Source: Aestuariibaculum suncheonense (GTDB lineage Bacteria; Bacteroidota; Bacteroidia; Flavobacteriales; Flavobacteriaceae). From it: a stretch of 64,000 nucleotides of DNA. The stretch lies in contig NZ_JACVXC010000002.1 in assembly GCF_014596935.1 (NCBI RefSeq), positions 565,559-629,558 on the forward strand. The letters run 5' to 3'. The position numbers were made by a program, and so were the translations under genes. The notes under the pieces were generated by a model, which saw only the letters and a list, made by a program, of their open reading frames with translations, was not told the DNA's origin and did not search any database. This document shows positions 1 through 9,629 of the stretch, piece by piece (position 1 is the first letter of the stretch; each line of letters starts with the position of its first letter).

Positions 1-1
1 C

Positions 2-559
2 TCTATTGGCATTGACGAGTTAAAACATGTAAAAACGATTCACGTTGTTGCTTTAAACGGCGAGGTAAAAGAACTTCTTTGGATTTTAGAACAGGATTTT
101 TCGGGAACTATTACTATAGAAACCATCAATCTTAAAAAAGAGGGGAAAGAAATTTTCAATTTTTCACTTGAAAAAGAGAAAACTTTAGATTCCAATTACA
201 GCCAACCGCTCACCTACCTATACGAACCTAACAGTGCCATTTTAAAAGCAGGAGGCTTCCATTCTATTAGCAATAAAATAAACGTTTATAAACTTCATAA
301 ACACTCTCATTTATATACAAGTGAGGCCATTGTTAATTTCCCTGGAAGACTGTTTAAAATAGATGCTTTTGTAAACTACAATAAAAAAGAGCTTAAAAAA
401 CTAGGTATCACTAAAGCAAACATCACCACACGAAACTTCCCGGAAACCGTGGAACAACTTCGTAAAAAATTCAAAATTAAAGACGGAGGAAACTGCTACC
501 TGTTCTTTACAACAGACTGCAATGAAAACAAAATTATTTTAGTAGCGAGTAAACTTTAA
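2..559 (+). CDS. THUMP-like/class I SAM-dependent methyltransferase, C-terminal part (partial)
   Basis: The reading frame is open from the window edge to a TAA at 557-559 and gives 185 residues without a start codon, so the 5' part lies outside the window. The visible part resembles the C-terminal region of the Bacteroidota PG_1098-type proteins: a methyltransferase followed by a ferredoxin-like and a THUMP-like domain that may bind RNA. Supporting text is the segment around YLYEPNSAILKAGGF and the C-terminal KIILVASKL. It converges with the sigma gene, with only 3 bp between the two stop codons. The family call is from remembered similarity; the catalytic domain itself is not visible. Confidence 0.6.
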   Translation, partial: SIGIDELKHVKTIHVVALNGEVKELLWILEQDFSGTITIETINLKKEGKEIFNFSLEKEKTLDSNYSQPLTYLYEPNSAILKAGGFHSISNKINVYKLHKHSHLYTSEAIVNFPGRLFKIDAFVNYNKKELKKLGITKANITTRNFPETVEQLRKKFKIKDGGNCYLFFTTDCNENKIILVASKL

Positions 560-562
560 ATA

Positions 563-1144
563 TTAATTTTTAGTCACTTTAAAAAATGAACGCATAAAAA
601 CTAAAATCAACTTATCATTATCAAACTCATTTCGTATTTTTTTAAAAGCAATACGCATCTGACTTTCGACTGTTTTCTTGGAAATATTCATTCTCTTAGC
701 TATCTCATCGTACTTAAGCCCTCCAAATTTATTCAATTTTAAAATTTCCTGACAATTAGGTGGTAACGTTTCTATTAATTGTTTTAATCGATTAATCCTT
801 TGATTCAATACCTCAGAATCTTCTGTTGCATAATCACTAATAACTTCCTTTTTAAATTCTTCCAATAAACCTTGTCGACGCTTTACTTTCTTATCATAAT
901 TTAAAAATGAACTGTAAGACACTAAATATAAGTACCCTTTTACCGATTTCTTTATTTTTAAATCTTCTCTATTAATCCAAAGATTTACAAACATTTGCTG
1001 AACGACATCTTCAGCCAGATATATATCCTGAGAAAAAGAATGAATATAATGTACTAACGACTGATAATACTTTTTAAATAACAAATCAAATGCCTGACTA
1101 TTACCTTTTCGAATTTTGTCTATTAAACGTTCGTCCTCCATCAA
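563..1144 (-). CDS. ECF RNA polymerase sigma factor (FecI-like)
   Basis: This 193-residue protein has sigma-70 region 2 at about residues 10-75 (YYQSLVHYIHSF, then AEDVVQQMFVNLW) and region 4 at about 120-175, with a helix-turn-helix ending YDEIAKRMNISKKTVESQM. Length and layout fit the Bacteroidota ECF sigma family paired with FecR. It is divergent from the FecR gene at 1312 and separated by 167 bp, the usual layout for a surface-signalled PUL. It should direct transcription of the FecR-SusC-SusD genes to its right when released by FecR. It is clearly different in sequence from the two sigma genes in the island. Confidence 0.93.
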   Translation of the reverse strand: MMEDERLIDKIRKGNSQAFDLLFKKYYQSLVHYIHSFSQDIYLAEDVVQQMFVNLWINREDLKIKKSVKGYLYLVSYSSFLNYDKKVKRRQGLLEEFKKEVISDYATEDSEVLNQRINRLKQLIETLPPNCQEILKLNKFGGLKYDEIAKRMNISKKTVESQMRIAFKKIRNEFDNDKLILVFMRSFFKVTKN

Positions 1145-1220
1145 ATAATTTATACTGAAAAAATAGTGCTTACAAAGTTATCTAAAAAAAGAAATTATTA
1201 AATTTTTATAATTCTTTTTA

Positions 1221-1250
1221 AGGGTTTTTAAAATTTGGTGTTGTTATAGA
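1221..1250 (+). promoter_or_regulatory. Possible ECF-type promoter before fecR
   Basis: The segment upstream of FecR has an AGGGTTTTT block followed, after an AT-rich spacer, by GTTGTTATAG, about 60 bp before the FecR ATG. A GGG/T-rich -35-like block with a GT..TATAG -10-like block would suit an ECF sigma. This is inference from one site only, and no second copy was found near this locus. Confidence 0.25.
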
Positions 1251-1311
1251 ATAAATTGATTTGACACAATTGACATTTCAAACCGTAAAATAATAGTTTT
1301 AGACACCCATA

Positions 1312-2460
1312 ATGAAACAATATATATTAAAATATTTGAATGACAACTTAACCGATGAGGAATATAATGAGTTAAGTCTTTGGTTGAAAAATCCAGAGAA
1401 TAAAAAGAAGTTTAAAAAATTCATCCAAGCAAACTACAATCTAAGCTTAGCGTTTAATAAAATTGATGACAGCGAAGCACTAAAAAAAGTTAAAAGCACA
1501 ATTGAAAAACATAACAAAAAAGGAACTCGAAAACTTTATTATAAATACGCCATTGCTGCTATTTTAGTTGGTGTTTTGTTAACCACAACGTTATTTTTTA
1601 ATGTTACCACTAACACCAATACGCCTATTGAACAACCTGCTCATAAAATTACAAATACAGTTACTCCAGGAGAAGCAAAGGCCATCCTTACTCTAGAAAA
1701 CGGTTCTGACATTATATTAAATGAAAAATCAAAATACGAAAGTCAAAACTCAAAAAACAATAGTGATGGAATTGTTTATAATAACAATCCAGAAAATAAC
1801 AGTCTAGAATTTAACTATCTAACAATTCCCCGAGGAGGACAGTATGCATTACAATTATCTGACGGAACTAAAGTCTGGTTAAATTCTGAAACCAAGTTAA
1901 AATACCCTATAACCTTTATTGAGGGTCAACCTCGAGATGTAGAATTAATATATGGAGAAGCCTATTTTGAAGTATCTCCAAGTTCCAAACACCAAGGTAG
2001 TCTATTTAGTGTGAAAACAAAACTTCAAGAAATCCAAGTTTTAGGTACAGCGTTTAATATAAAAGCTTACCAAGATGAAAACCAAATTCAAACAACTTTA
2101 GTCCATGGTAAAGTTGCTTTAAATACTGAAAAGGAACACAAACAATTATCTCCAAATCAGCAATCGGTATTAAACAAAGAAACTGGCGACCTAATTGTAA
2201 AAAAAGTGGATGTTTACTCTGAAATTTCATGGAAAGATGGTTTGTTCAGCTTCAAGAGTAAATCGTTAAAGGAAATTATGACTGTATTATCTCGCTGGTA
2301 TAACATCGAATTCAATTTCGAAGATATAGATTCCGAAAAATTAATGTTTAATGGAGTCTTGAAGAAAAACCAAAGTCTTGAAGAAATATTGGAAGTCATT
2401 AACAAAACCAACTTAATAAATGCCTATGAAATAAATGATAATATAATAATCATAAAATAA
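1312..2460 (+). CDS. FecR-family anti-sigma factor
   Basis: This 382-residue membrane protein has a cytoplasmic N-terminal anti-sigma region of about 80 residues, one transmembrane helix at about 80-101 (YAIAAILVGVLLTTTLFF), a periplasmic FecR domain (TIPRGGQYALQLSDGTKVWL, about 172-270) and a C-terminal DUF4974-type domain that normally contacts the STN domain of the TonB receptor. It should sequester the divergent sigma factor and release it when SusC signals ligand. The start is supported by length and by the usual N-terminal MKQYILKYL. SusC follows after 100 bp. Confidence 0.93.
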   Translation: MKQYILKYLNDNLTDEEYNELSLWLKNPENKKKFKKFIQANYNLSLAFNKIDDSEALKKVKSTIEKHNKKGTRKLYYKYAIAAILVGVLLTTTLFFNVTTNTNTPIEQPAHKITNTVTPGEAKAILTLENGSDIILNEKSKYESQNSKNNSDGIVYNNNPENNSLEFNYLTIPRGGQYALQLSDGTKVWLNSETKLKYPITFIEGQPRDVELIYGEAYFEVSPSSKHQGSLFSVKTKLQEIQVLGTAFNIKAYQDENQIQTTLVHGKVALNTEKEHKQLSPNQQSVLNKETGDLIVKKVDVYSEISWKDGLFSFKSKSLKEIMTVLSRWYNIEFNFEDIDSEKLMFNGVLKKNQSLEEILEVINKTNLINAYEINDNIIIIK

Positions 2461-2465
2461 AAAAG

Positions 2466-2522
2466 AAGGGAATAAAGAACATACCGCCACAGTACACCTC
2501 TTCTATTCCCTTTGCATTATTC
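2466..2522 (+). terminator. Hairpin between fecR and susC
   Basis: AAGGGAATA at 2466-2474 is complementary to TATTCCCTT at 2514-2522, across a loop of about 39 nt. No T-tract of real length follows. It may be a weak terminator or attenuator that uncouples susC output from fecR, or an mRNA stabiliser for susCD. The function is inferred. Confidence 0.35.
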
Positions 2523-2560
2523 AATTAATTAAATGTTTAACTAATCAAAAACACAAATTT

Positions 2561-5500
2561 ATGAAATTAAAACTTACCAACTCTTTTTCCTTTTTTAGGA
2601 AAAAGTTATTACTAATTATGATGAAGACATTAATACTCATGTTTTGCACAACGGTTTTTAGTTTTACTTCAACTAACACTTTTTCACAAAACACCAAAAT
2701 AGTAATTGATCAAGATGTAATTCTTTCTATAGACGAAGTTTTCGATCTCATACGCAAACAAACAGACTTTTCGTTTCTATACGAAAGAGACTTGTTTAAA
2801 GACACTGCTAAAATTCATCTAAAAAAAGGAAAAATTGAGGCAAATAAGCTACTTGAAGAAATTATTAGCAATAAAAATTTCAATTTAAATCTAGTTGCTA
2901 AAAACACCATTGCAATTAGTAAGACTGCTCTTAAAAAAGACGTTCAGAAACATGAAATTAAAGGAACGGTAATCGACAAAAGTGGGATGCCTTTAATGGG
3001 CGCTAATATTATTGAAAAAGGGACGACTAATGGAGTTCAAACCGATTTTGATGGTAATTTCTCTATTAATGTCGCAAACAAAACAACAACTTTAATTATT
3101 TCTTATATTGGATTTAAATCGCAAGAACTTATTGTTGATTCCACTAATGCTCTAAACATAATTTTAGAAGAAGAAGCATCAGCTTTAGATGAAGTTATTG
3201 TTGTAGGTTTTGGCACACAAAAGAAAAAAGATCTTACTGGGGCAGTGAGTCAGATTAAAATGGATGATGTTTTAGGGTCCAGACCCGTTACCAGTTTAGG
3301 CTCTGCTCTACAAGGTACCATGACCGGATTTACATCATCTTCATCAAATGTGCCTGGAGGTGGTAACACTTTTAATATTAGAGGTACCACTTCCATTAAC
3401 GGAGGTAGTCCATTAATTTTAGTCGACAATACTGTTATGGAAAATTTAAGTTTACTAAACTTAAATGATGTTGAAAGCATTACTGTACTTAAAGATGCTT
3501 CTGCTGCTGCTATTTATGGAGCTCGAGCCTCTTTCGGAGTGGTTTTAATTACCACTAAAAAAGGGAAAGCGGATCAAAAACCTTCAATACGCTATAATAA
3601 TAACTTTTCAGTATCAAAACCTATCAATATCTTAAAAGCGGCATCACCAATTCAAACAGTTAGTGCTTTAAAAGATATGGGATATGATGGCTATTGGTCT
3701 GGACAAAACATAGATTTGTGGTTAGACTTACTAAATGAATATAATGCGACCCCTTCACAATACCCCAAAGGATGGACTGAAGTTGATGGCACAAAATATT
3801 TCTTAAAAGAAACCAATGTTGTAGAAGATATGTTTGAAAGCTTTGGAGGTTTCAAAAGTATGCACGATCTTTCAATTGTTGGTGGATCAGAAAATAGTAG
3901 TTACAGAATGTCGTTTGGGCAACTAAATGAAGATGGAGTATTAATAACAAATAAAGATTCTTATAAAAGAACAAATGTATCATCATATATTAGTTCAGAT
4001 ATTACTCCTTGGCTAACCTCATCAATCGATATCAAATACGCTATTGATGATCGCGGTTATCCAAACACAGGTACTTTTGGACTATTTGGCACCAACTATC
4101 CATCTTATCATCCAGAAGGCACCCTGCCCTACCAAGGAGAAGATTACCCAGTTCAAACGCCTGAAAATGCGATTAAACTAGGTAACAAACAAACGTGGAA
4201 AAACAGCAACATTCGCTTATTTTCTCACACAGAAATTACCCCAATAACAGATTTAAAATTAACGTTTGATTATTCATACCAGCAGAACAATTTAAAAAAC
4301 AGAAGATACAACAATTATTTCCTACTGCAACAAGGGCTTCAAGACGCTTTAAACCCTTCAGATCAGAATACTGCCTTTTACTTAAGAAATGAATTAAGAA
4401 CTTATAAAACCTTTAACCTTTTTGCTAATTACAACAAATCCTTTAATGAGGTTCATAACTTTGAAGCTGTTGTCGGATTCAACCAAGAAGAACGTGATTT
4501 TGAAGAGCATTGGTCCCGTTCATTTCTACAAATTAGTAATGAACTGCCCTCTTTAGGAGGAACAACAGGAGCTACACCTCCTGAAACAAATGATGCTTAT
4601 GACCGTTATACACTTCGAGGTGTTTTTGGAAGATTAAGCTACAATTACAAGGAAAAATATTTAGTGAGTTTCAATGGGCGTAACGATGCAAGTTCGAAAT
4701 TCCCTGATGGCTATCGCTCTGGTTTTTTCCCTTCAGTTTCTTCTGGATGGGTTATTTCTAATGAACCCTTCTTTAGCCCTATAAAAAACACCCTTACATT
4801 TTTCAAAATCAGAGGTTCTTTTGGTTCTTTAGGAAACCAAAACATAGGTAATTATGGCTTTTTGGCAACTATGAATCCCATAGAAGCCAACTGGATACAC
4901 AATACCCAACAACCAACAAGCCTATCAACACCTAGCCTAGTACGAGCTAACTATACATGGGAAAATGTAGAGACTTTAAATGGAGGTATAGACTTTGGAG
5001 CCTTTAAAAATCGATTTACTGGTTCGTTTGAAATTTTTAAACGTCAAACTCTAGGCATGCTAGCTCCTGGACTTGACTTACCTGCCGTGGCTGGCTCTCC
5101 TGCACCGCTACAAAATGCTGCTGACTTAAAAACAACCGGTTGGGAATTGGCCTTAAACTGGAAAGATAGAACCTCTAATGATTTATCTTATGGATTAGGA
5201 TTCGTATTGAGCGACTCTAAATCTATTATAACCAAATATAAAAACGACAATAATGCTCTTGATATAGGAGCTAGTGGTGGGTTACAAAACTATTACATTG
5301 GAATGGAAATTGGTGAAATATGGGGTTACGAAACTGATGGATTCTATACTGCTGAAGATTTTAATACGGATGGCACCCTTAAAGATGGTGTTGTAAGTAT
5401 TAACGGTGTTATATCTCATGAAGGAGACATTAAATATAAAAACTTAAGAGATTCTGAAACGTCTACCAACGTTATTGATGCTGGAGAAAACACATTGGAT

Positions 5501-6013
5501 AACTCTGGAGACAGAAAAATTATAGGTAATAGTACACCGCGTTATAATTTTGGATTTAATGGTTATTTAAACTATAAAAACTTTAATTTCTCATTTATGT
5601 TACAAGGAGTAGCCAAAAGAGACCTTTGGGTTGGAGGAGACGTTATGTTCCCTCACTCAGGATACTTTTCAACACTATTAAGTCATCAATTAGATTATTG
5701 GACTCCCGACAATACGGATGCTTATTACGGTCGTATTTATGCAAATGCACAAGAAGCTCACGGTGTTAATCAAAGAGTTCAAACCAAATTTCTTCAAGAC
5801 GCCTCTTACCTTCGTGTTAAAAACATAACATTAAGCTACAAGCTCCCTAAAAACATTATTGAAAAATTAGGTTTAAGTGAATTAAACATTTTTTATAGTG
5901 GTGAAAACTTATTCACAATTTCAAACTTGGTTCAGGGTGTTGATCCAGAATCAACATCTTGGTCTTATCCAAACTATACGACTTCATCTGTTGGATTAAA
6001 TGTTAAATTTTAA
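2561..6013 (+). CDS. SusC/RagA-family TonB-linked outer membrane transporter with STN domain
   Basis: This 1150-residue receptor has an N-terminal signal region (residues about 15-43), an STN domain (about 50-125) that talks to FecR, a carboxypeptidase-like CNA-B repeat (IKGTVIDKSGMPLMGANI, about 132-215), a plug domain (DEVIVVGFGTQKKKDLTGAV, then INGGSPLILVDN) and a long beta-barrel ending in NVKF. It imports oligosaccharides across the outer membrane with its SusD partner, powered by TonB-ExbBD. The STN domain implies signalling through the neighbouring FecR/sigma pair. The SusD start follows directly. The substrate cannot be deduced, but the downstream sulfatase suggests a sulfated glycan. 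Confidence 0.95.
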   Translation: MKLKLTNSFSFFRKKLLLIMMKTLILMFCTTVFSFTSTNTFSQNTKIVIDQDVILSIDEVFDLIRKQTDFSFLYERDLFKDTAKIHLKKGKIEANKLLEEIISNKNFNLNLVAKNTIAISKTALKKDVQKHEIKGTVIDKSGMPLMGANIIEKGTTNGVQTDFDGNFSINVANKTTTLIISYIGFKSQELIVDSTNALNIILEEEASALDEVIVVGFGTQKKKDLTGAVSQIKMDDVLGSRPVTSLGSALQGTMTGFTSSSSNVPGGGNTFNIRGTTSINGGSPLILVDNTVMENLSLLNLNDVESITVLKDASAAAIYGARASFGVVLITTKKGKADQKPSIRYNNNFSVSKPINILKAASPIQTVSALKDMGYDGYWSGQNIDLWLDLLNEYNATPSQYPKGWTEVDGTKYFLKETNVVEDMFESFGGFKSMHDLSIVGGSENSSYRMSFGQLNEDGVLITNKDSYKRTNVSSYISSDITPWLTSSIDIKYAIDDRGYPNTGTFGLFGTNYPSYHPEGTLPYQGEDYPVQTPENAIKLGNKQTWKNSNIRLFSHTEITPITDLKLTFDYSYQQNNLKNRRYNNYFLLQQGLQDALNPSDQNTAFYLRNELRTYKTFNLFANYNKSFNEVHNFEAVVGFNQEERDFEEHWSRSFLQISNELPSLGGTTGATPPETNDAYDRYTLRGVFGRLSYNYKEKYLVSFNGRNDASSKFPDGYRSGFFPSVSSGWVISNEPFFSPIKNTLTFFKIRGSFGSLGNQNIGNYGFLATMNPIEANWIHNTQQPTSLSTPSLVRANYTWENVETLNGGIDFGAFKNRFTGSFEIFKRQTLGMLAPGLDLPAVAGSPAPLQNAADLKTTGWELALNWKDRTSNDLSYGLGFVLSDSKSIITKYKNDNNALDIGASGGLQNYYIGMEIGEIWGYETDGFYTAEDFNTDGTLKDGVVSINGVISHEGDIKYKNLRDSETSTNVIDAGENTLDNSGDRKIIGNSTPRYNFGFNGYLNYKNFNFSFMLQGVAKRDLWVGGDVMFPHSGYFSTLLSHQLDYWTPDNTDAYYGRIYANAQEAHGVNQRVQTKFLQDASYLRVKNITLSYKLPKNIIEKLGLSELNIFYSGENLFTISNLVQGVDPESTSWSYPNYTTSSVGLNVKF

Positions 6014-6023
6014 ACAAGAAAAA

Positions 6024-7877
6024 ATGAAAATTCAGAATAAATATATAGCAACTAAAAAATTGACCAGGTTAATTAACACTATATTTTGTCTTCTTGTTAT
6101 TACTGTAACAGTAAGTTGTGATAATGATTTTCTCAACGAACTTCCACAAGACAAATATACAGAACAAACAGCTTTTAGATCATATGACAACTTTAAAACT
6201 TATGCATGGTCTTTGTATAGTATTTTTTCATCTGACAACCATTTACAACGAATAAACAATGCTGGCGACACCTATGTTGGAGATGTAGAAGCCAATTATC
6301 TGTACCGTCCAAATGGCAGAAATCGATGGGCATGGCAAACTGTAACGGTTGAAAATGCACCTGGAGGATGGGACTACTCATATATAAGAACAGTAAATGT
6401 TATGCTTGATAATATTGATAATTCTTCAATGACTGAAGGAGAAAAAGAGCACTGGCGATCAGTCGGATTATTTTTCAGATCCTATCATTACATGGAGCTA
6501 TTAAGCAGATTCGGAGATGTACCTTGGGTAGAAAATGTAATAACAGAAGACCAAACCGATATTATTTGGGGACCTCGTGACAGCAGAGATTTAGTCGCCT
6601 CAAATATTTTAAGAGATCTTAAATACGCCGAAGAGCACATTAAAATTGATGGAGATGGTAACAACACTATAAACCAAGATTGTGTACGTGCCTTATTATC
6701 AAGATTTGGTCTACGTGAAGGTACATGGCGCAAATACCACGGACTTCAAGATGAAAACACTTATTTACAAGCAGCAGAAAGAGTTTCTAAACTACTCATA
6801 GACAACTACCCTACTTTAGGTGATAATTTTCAACATCGTTGGTCTACTGAAGATTTAAGTACTTACCCAGGAACTATATTATACAAAGAGTATGCTACAA
6901 ATGTTATTATGCAACCTTTTTCTAGACATGAACGAGGAGGAGGTCAAGTGGTAGAAATGCATGCCCGTACATTAGAACGTTATTTATGCGCTGATGGAAA
7001 ACCTATAGCTACAAGTAATGTGTATGACGGTGATGCCACAATCTATGACGAATTTAGAAATCGAGATCTTAGACTATTATATCGTGTGTTCCCTCCTTAT
7101 AAAGTGAATAGAATTAATGGTAATAATGTAGATTGGGAATACACAGATAATCCTCAAGATCGCGAATACATAGATTTAATGAATAATCTTGATACTACTG
7201 GAGATCGTCCTTTTCCTCTTCTAACTTGGCAGCCTTTTACAATTGATAGAATGCCACATATTAAAGGATCTGCTAATTCATTAGCACCGATGTCTAATTT
7301 TTGTGGTTACTACATGAACATGTTCTATAATGTGTCAACTAATGTAACAGGGGGCGCTAGATTTTCAACCACAGATTCTCCTATTTTTCACATCGAAGAA
7401 GTTTTATTAAACTATGCAGAAATAATGTTCGAATTAGGGAAGTTCAACCAAAGTGTAGCAGACGTGACTATTAACAAATTACGCCCTCGTGCTGGAATAG
7501 CAAATATGACTGTATCTGATATCTCTGACTCTTTTGATCCAAACCGAGATCAAACAGTACCTGCTATTCTTTGGGAAATTCGCAGAGAGCGTATGGTAGA
7601 ACTTATGGGTGAAGGATTTGGTTTCGATGATATTAGACGTTGGAAAAAAGCTGATTTCTACATAAATCAACAACCATTAGGTGTTCGTATTCCCCGTGAA
7701 GGCAACCCGACATCACTTAAATGGATTGAAACAGGCGAAGATGCTGGGCGCTGTTACCGTATTGATGATGTCTTACATTTAGGCTTAGGATGGAAAGAAC
7801 ACTACTATCTATATCCAATCCCTTTAAAACAAAGAACCCTTAATCCCAATCTGAATCAAAATCCACTTTGGGAATAA
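6024..7877 (+). CDS. SusD/RagB-family nutrient-binding outer membrane lipoprotein
   Basis: The protein is about 617 residues from the ATG at 6024. An in-frame ATG at 6000 overlaps the end of SusC, but the later start gives a normal lipoprotein signal, with hydrophobic LVITVTVSC ending at the lipidation cysteine. The RagB/SusD pattern is clear: FLNELPQDKYTE near the N-terminus, TPR-like helices, and the conserved C-terminal ending IRRERMVELMGEGFGFDDIR followed by YLYPIPLKQ..NPNLNQNP. It caps SusC on the cell surface and binds the glycan. It is the last gene before a strong terminator. Confidence 0.94.
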   Translation: MKIQNKYIATKKLTRLINTIFCLLVITVTVSCDNDFLNELPQDKYTEQTAFRSYDNFKTYAWSLYSIFSSDNHLQRINNAGDTYVGDVEANYLYRPNGRNRWAWQTVTVENAPGGWDYSYIRTVNVMLDNIDNSSMTEGEKEHWRSVGLFFRSYHYMELLSRFGDVPWVENVITEDQTDIIWGPRDSRDLVASNILRDLKYAEEHIKIDGDGNNTINQDCVRALLSRFGLREGTWRKYHGLQDENTYLQAAERVSKLLIDNYPTLGDNFQHRWSTEDLSTYPGTILYKEYATNVIMQPFSRHERGGGQVVEMHARTLERYLCADGKPIATSNVYDGDATIYDEFRNRDLRLLYRVFPPYKVNRINGNNVDWEYTDNPQDREYIDLMNNLDTTGDRPFPLLTWQPFTIDRMPHIKGSANSLAPMSNFCGYYMNMFYNVSTNVTGGARFSTTDSPIFHIEEVLLNYAEIMFELGKFNQSVADVTINKLRPRAGIANMTVSDISDSFDPNRDQTVPAILWEIRRERMVELMGEGFGFDDIRRWKKADFYINQQPLGVRIPREGNPTSLKWIETGEDAGRCYRIDDVLHLGLGWKEHYYLYPIPLKQRTLNPNLNQNPLWE

Positions 7878-7891
7878 ATATGTAATATTGT

Positions 7892-7927
7892 AAAAGCAAC
7901 AGTTTTTATTAACTGTTGCTTTTTTTT
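7892..7927 (+). terminator. Rho-independent terminator after susD
   Basis: A perfect stem AAAAGCAACAGTT / AACTGTTGCTTTT with a 6-nt loop is followed by a T run. It ends the fecR-susC-susD transcript, so the sulfatase downstream probably has its own promoter. Confidence 0.9.
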
Positions 7928-7965
7928 ACAAATTCATTTTAATCAATTAGATATTCATTAATTAT

Positions 7966-9561
7966 ATGATAAATAACGTCCTTAAATCTGCAGTGATTTT
8001 TATAATCACTTTAGTTTTTAGTATTCCATTTTCCTCTGCTCAAAGCAAGTCATCAAAAAAAAAGAATAAGCCCAATGTCATTTATATCATGGCTGACGAT
8101 TTGGGACCAGGTATGCTATCTTACTACGGGCAAAAATACTTTACTACCCCTAATATAGATAAAATTGCAGAACAGGGTATCGTATTTAATAATTCTTATT
8201 CTAGCACATTTTGTGCCCCTTCAAGGGCTACCTTCATTACTGGTTACAACGATTGTCGTGAAAATAAATATGTTTTAACCAGCGGAAAAGGTTATAAGGA
8301 AGCTGCTATAGACGCATCAAAAGATAAAATTGTTCAAAACAGAATAGATGCTGTCATAGGAATAGAACCTGACATTACTTATTTACCACAAGTCTTTAAA
8401 GCCGCAGGGTATGTTACAGGAGAAATAGGTAAATTAGATTACGGATTTTTAACAACCGCTAAGCAAATGAATAATCATGGCTGGGATTATCATTATGGTT
8501 ATTACGATCATACACAGTGTCATGGTTTCTACCCCATGTTTTTACATGAGAATGGTAATCGCATTTCTATACCTGGAAATACTCATCCTGATGCTGCTAA
8601 AACCGGTGAGTCAGGATCTGATGAACAACAAGAACAGGCCCGTTGGGATATGAATGGTAAAACGGTTTACTCTCAAGATTTATTCCTTAATAAGATGTTA
8701 GAGTTCATTAGAACTAACAAAGAGAACCCTTTCTTCTTATACCACCCTACTCAGTTACCTCATGGTCCTGTTGCCATACCTGCTATTCATCCTGAAATTG
8801 CCTTTAACGATGATTTAACTCAAATTGAAAAAGCTTATGCCTCTATGGTAAAACGCTTAGACGATGATTTAGGGATTATTATAAATGAACTTGATGCATT
8901 AGGTATTGCTGATAACACCATGATTATTTTTTCTTCAGATAATGGCCATGAATTGTACTATAATTATAAAGATCGTACAGCCAAACCTTATAGAAATATG
9001 CAAACTGGGCAGCCTTTTAACAACATAACAGATAAATTTTATAGTGAAATTGGGGGTGATATTTTTGATGGCAACAATGGTCAGGCAGGCCTTAAACGCA
9101 GTAACTGGAATGGTGGTGTAAAAGTACCTTTATTTATTTACTGGCCTAACAAAATAAAGCCTGGGCAAACATCTGATAAACTCGTAGCTAATTATGATTT
9201 TATGACTACTATGGCTGATATGCTTGGGGTTAACATACAAGAAAATAAAGATGGTACTTCATATTACAATACATTATTGAATAAAAAACAAAAATCAGAG
9301 GAACAACATACTTCAATTGCTTTCGGCTCCTTCATGGGTCCTGCTCTAATAACCCATGACGGTTGGAAACTGAGATATTTTGCGCCTAAAAACATCTTTC
9401 AATTATATTATATACCCGATGATTATAAAGAAGAAAATGATGTTTCAAATGAATACCCGGAAAAAGTTAAAGCTTTAACTTCTGAATTAATTGAAAAATG
9501 TGACGGTAATCTTGATAATGGTTGGATTAGTTATGGACGACACTTTAAATTTGTAAATTAA
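7966..9561 (+). CDS. Secreted type I sulfatase (arylsulfatase family S1)
   Basis: This 531-residue protein has an N-terminal signal peptide (to about residue 25, SSAQ). The alkaline-phosphatase-fold sulfatase domain starts at NVIYIMADDLGPG with metal-binding DD at 44-45. The maturation motif C83-A-P-S-R87 is intact, so Cys83 can be converted to formylglycine by an anaerobic or FGE-type enzyme that is not in this window. A further metal site is SSDNGHE at about residue 325. It should remove sulfate esters from the glycan handled by the adjacent SusCD pair. Terminators on both sides make it a single-gene unit. The sulfate position attacked is unknown. Confidence 0.92.
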   Translation: MINNVLKSAVIFIITLVFSIPFSSAQSKSSKKKNKPNVIYIMADDLGPGMLSYYGQKYFTTPNIDKIAEQGIVFNNSYSSTFCAPSRATFITGYNDCRENKYVLTSGKGYKEAAIDASKDKIVQNRIDAVIGIEPDITYLPQVFKAAGYVTGEIGKLDYGFLTTAKQMNNHGWDYHYGYYDHTQCHGFYPMFLHENGNRISIPGNTHPDAAKTGESGSDEQQEQARWDMNGKTVYSQDLFLNKMLEFIRTNKENPFFLYHPTQLPHGPVAIPAIHPEIAFNDDLTQIEKAYASMVKRLDDDLGIIINELDALGIADNTMIIFSSDNGHELYYNYKDRTAKPYRNMQTGQPFNNITDKFYSEIGGDIFDGNNGQAGLKRSNWNGGVKVPLFIYWPNKIKPGQTSDKLVANYDFMTTMADMLGVNIQENKDGTSYYNTLLNKKQKSEEQHTSIAFGSFMGPALITHDGWKLRYFAPKNIFQLYYIPDDYKEENDVSNEYPEKVKALTSELIEKCDGNLDNGWISYGRHFKFVN

Positions 9562-9585
9562 TCATAATATTGAGATTGAAAGAAC

Positions 9586-9615
9586 AAAAAAAGGTGCAAA
9601 TAGCACCTTTTTTTT
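9586..9615. terminator. Bidirectional terminator
   Basis: The palindrome AAAAAAAGGTGC / GCACCTTTTTTT with a 5-nt loop lies between the convergent sulfatase and RNA methyltransferase genes. A- and T-tracts flank the stem, so it can terminate both transcripts. Confidence 0.9.
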
Positions 9616-9629
9616 GTTTAAATATAATT

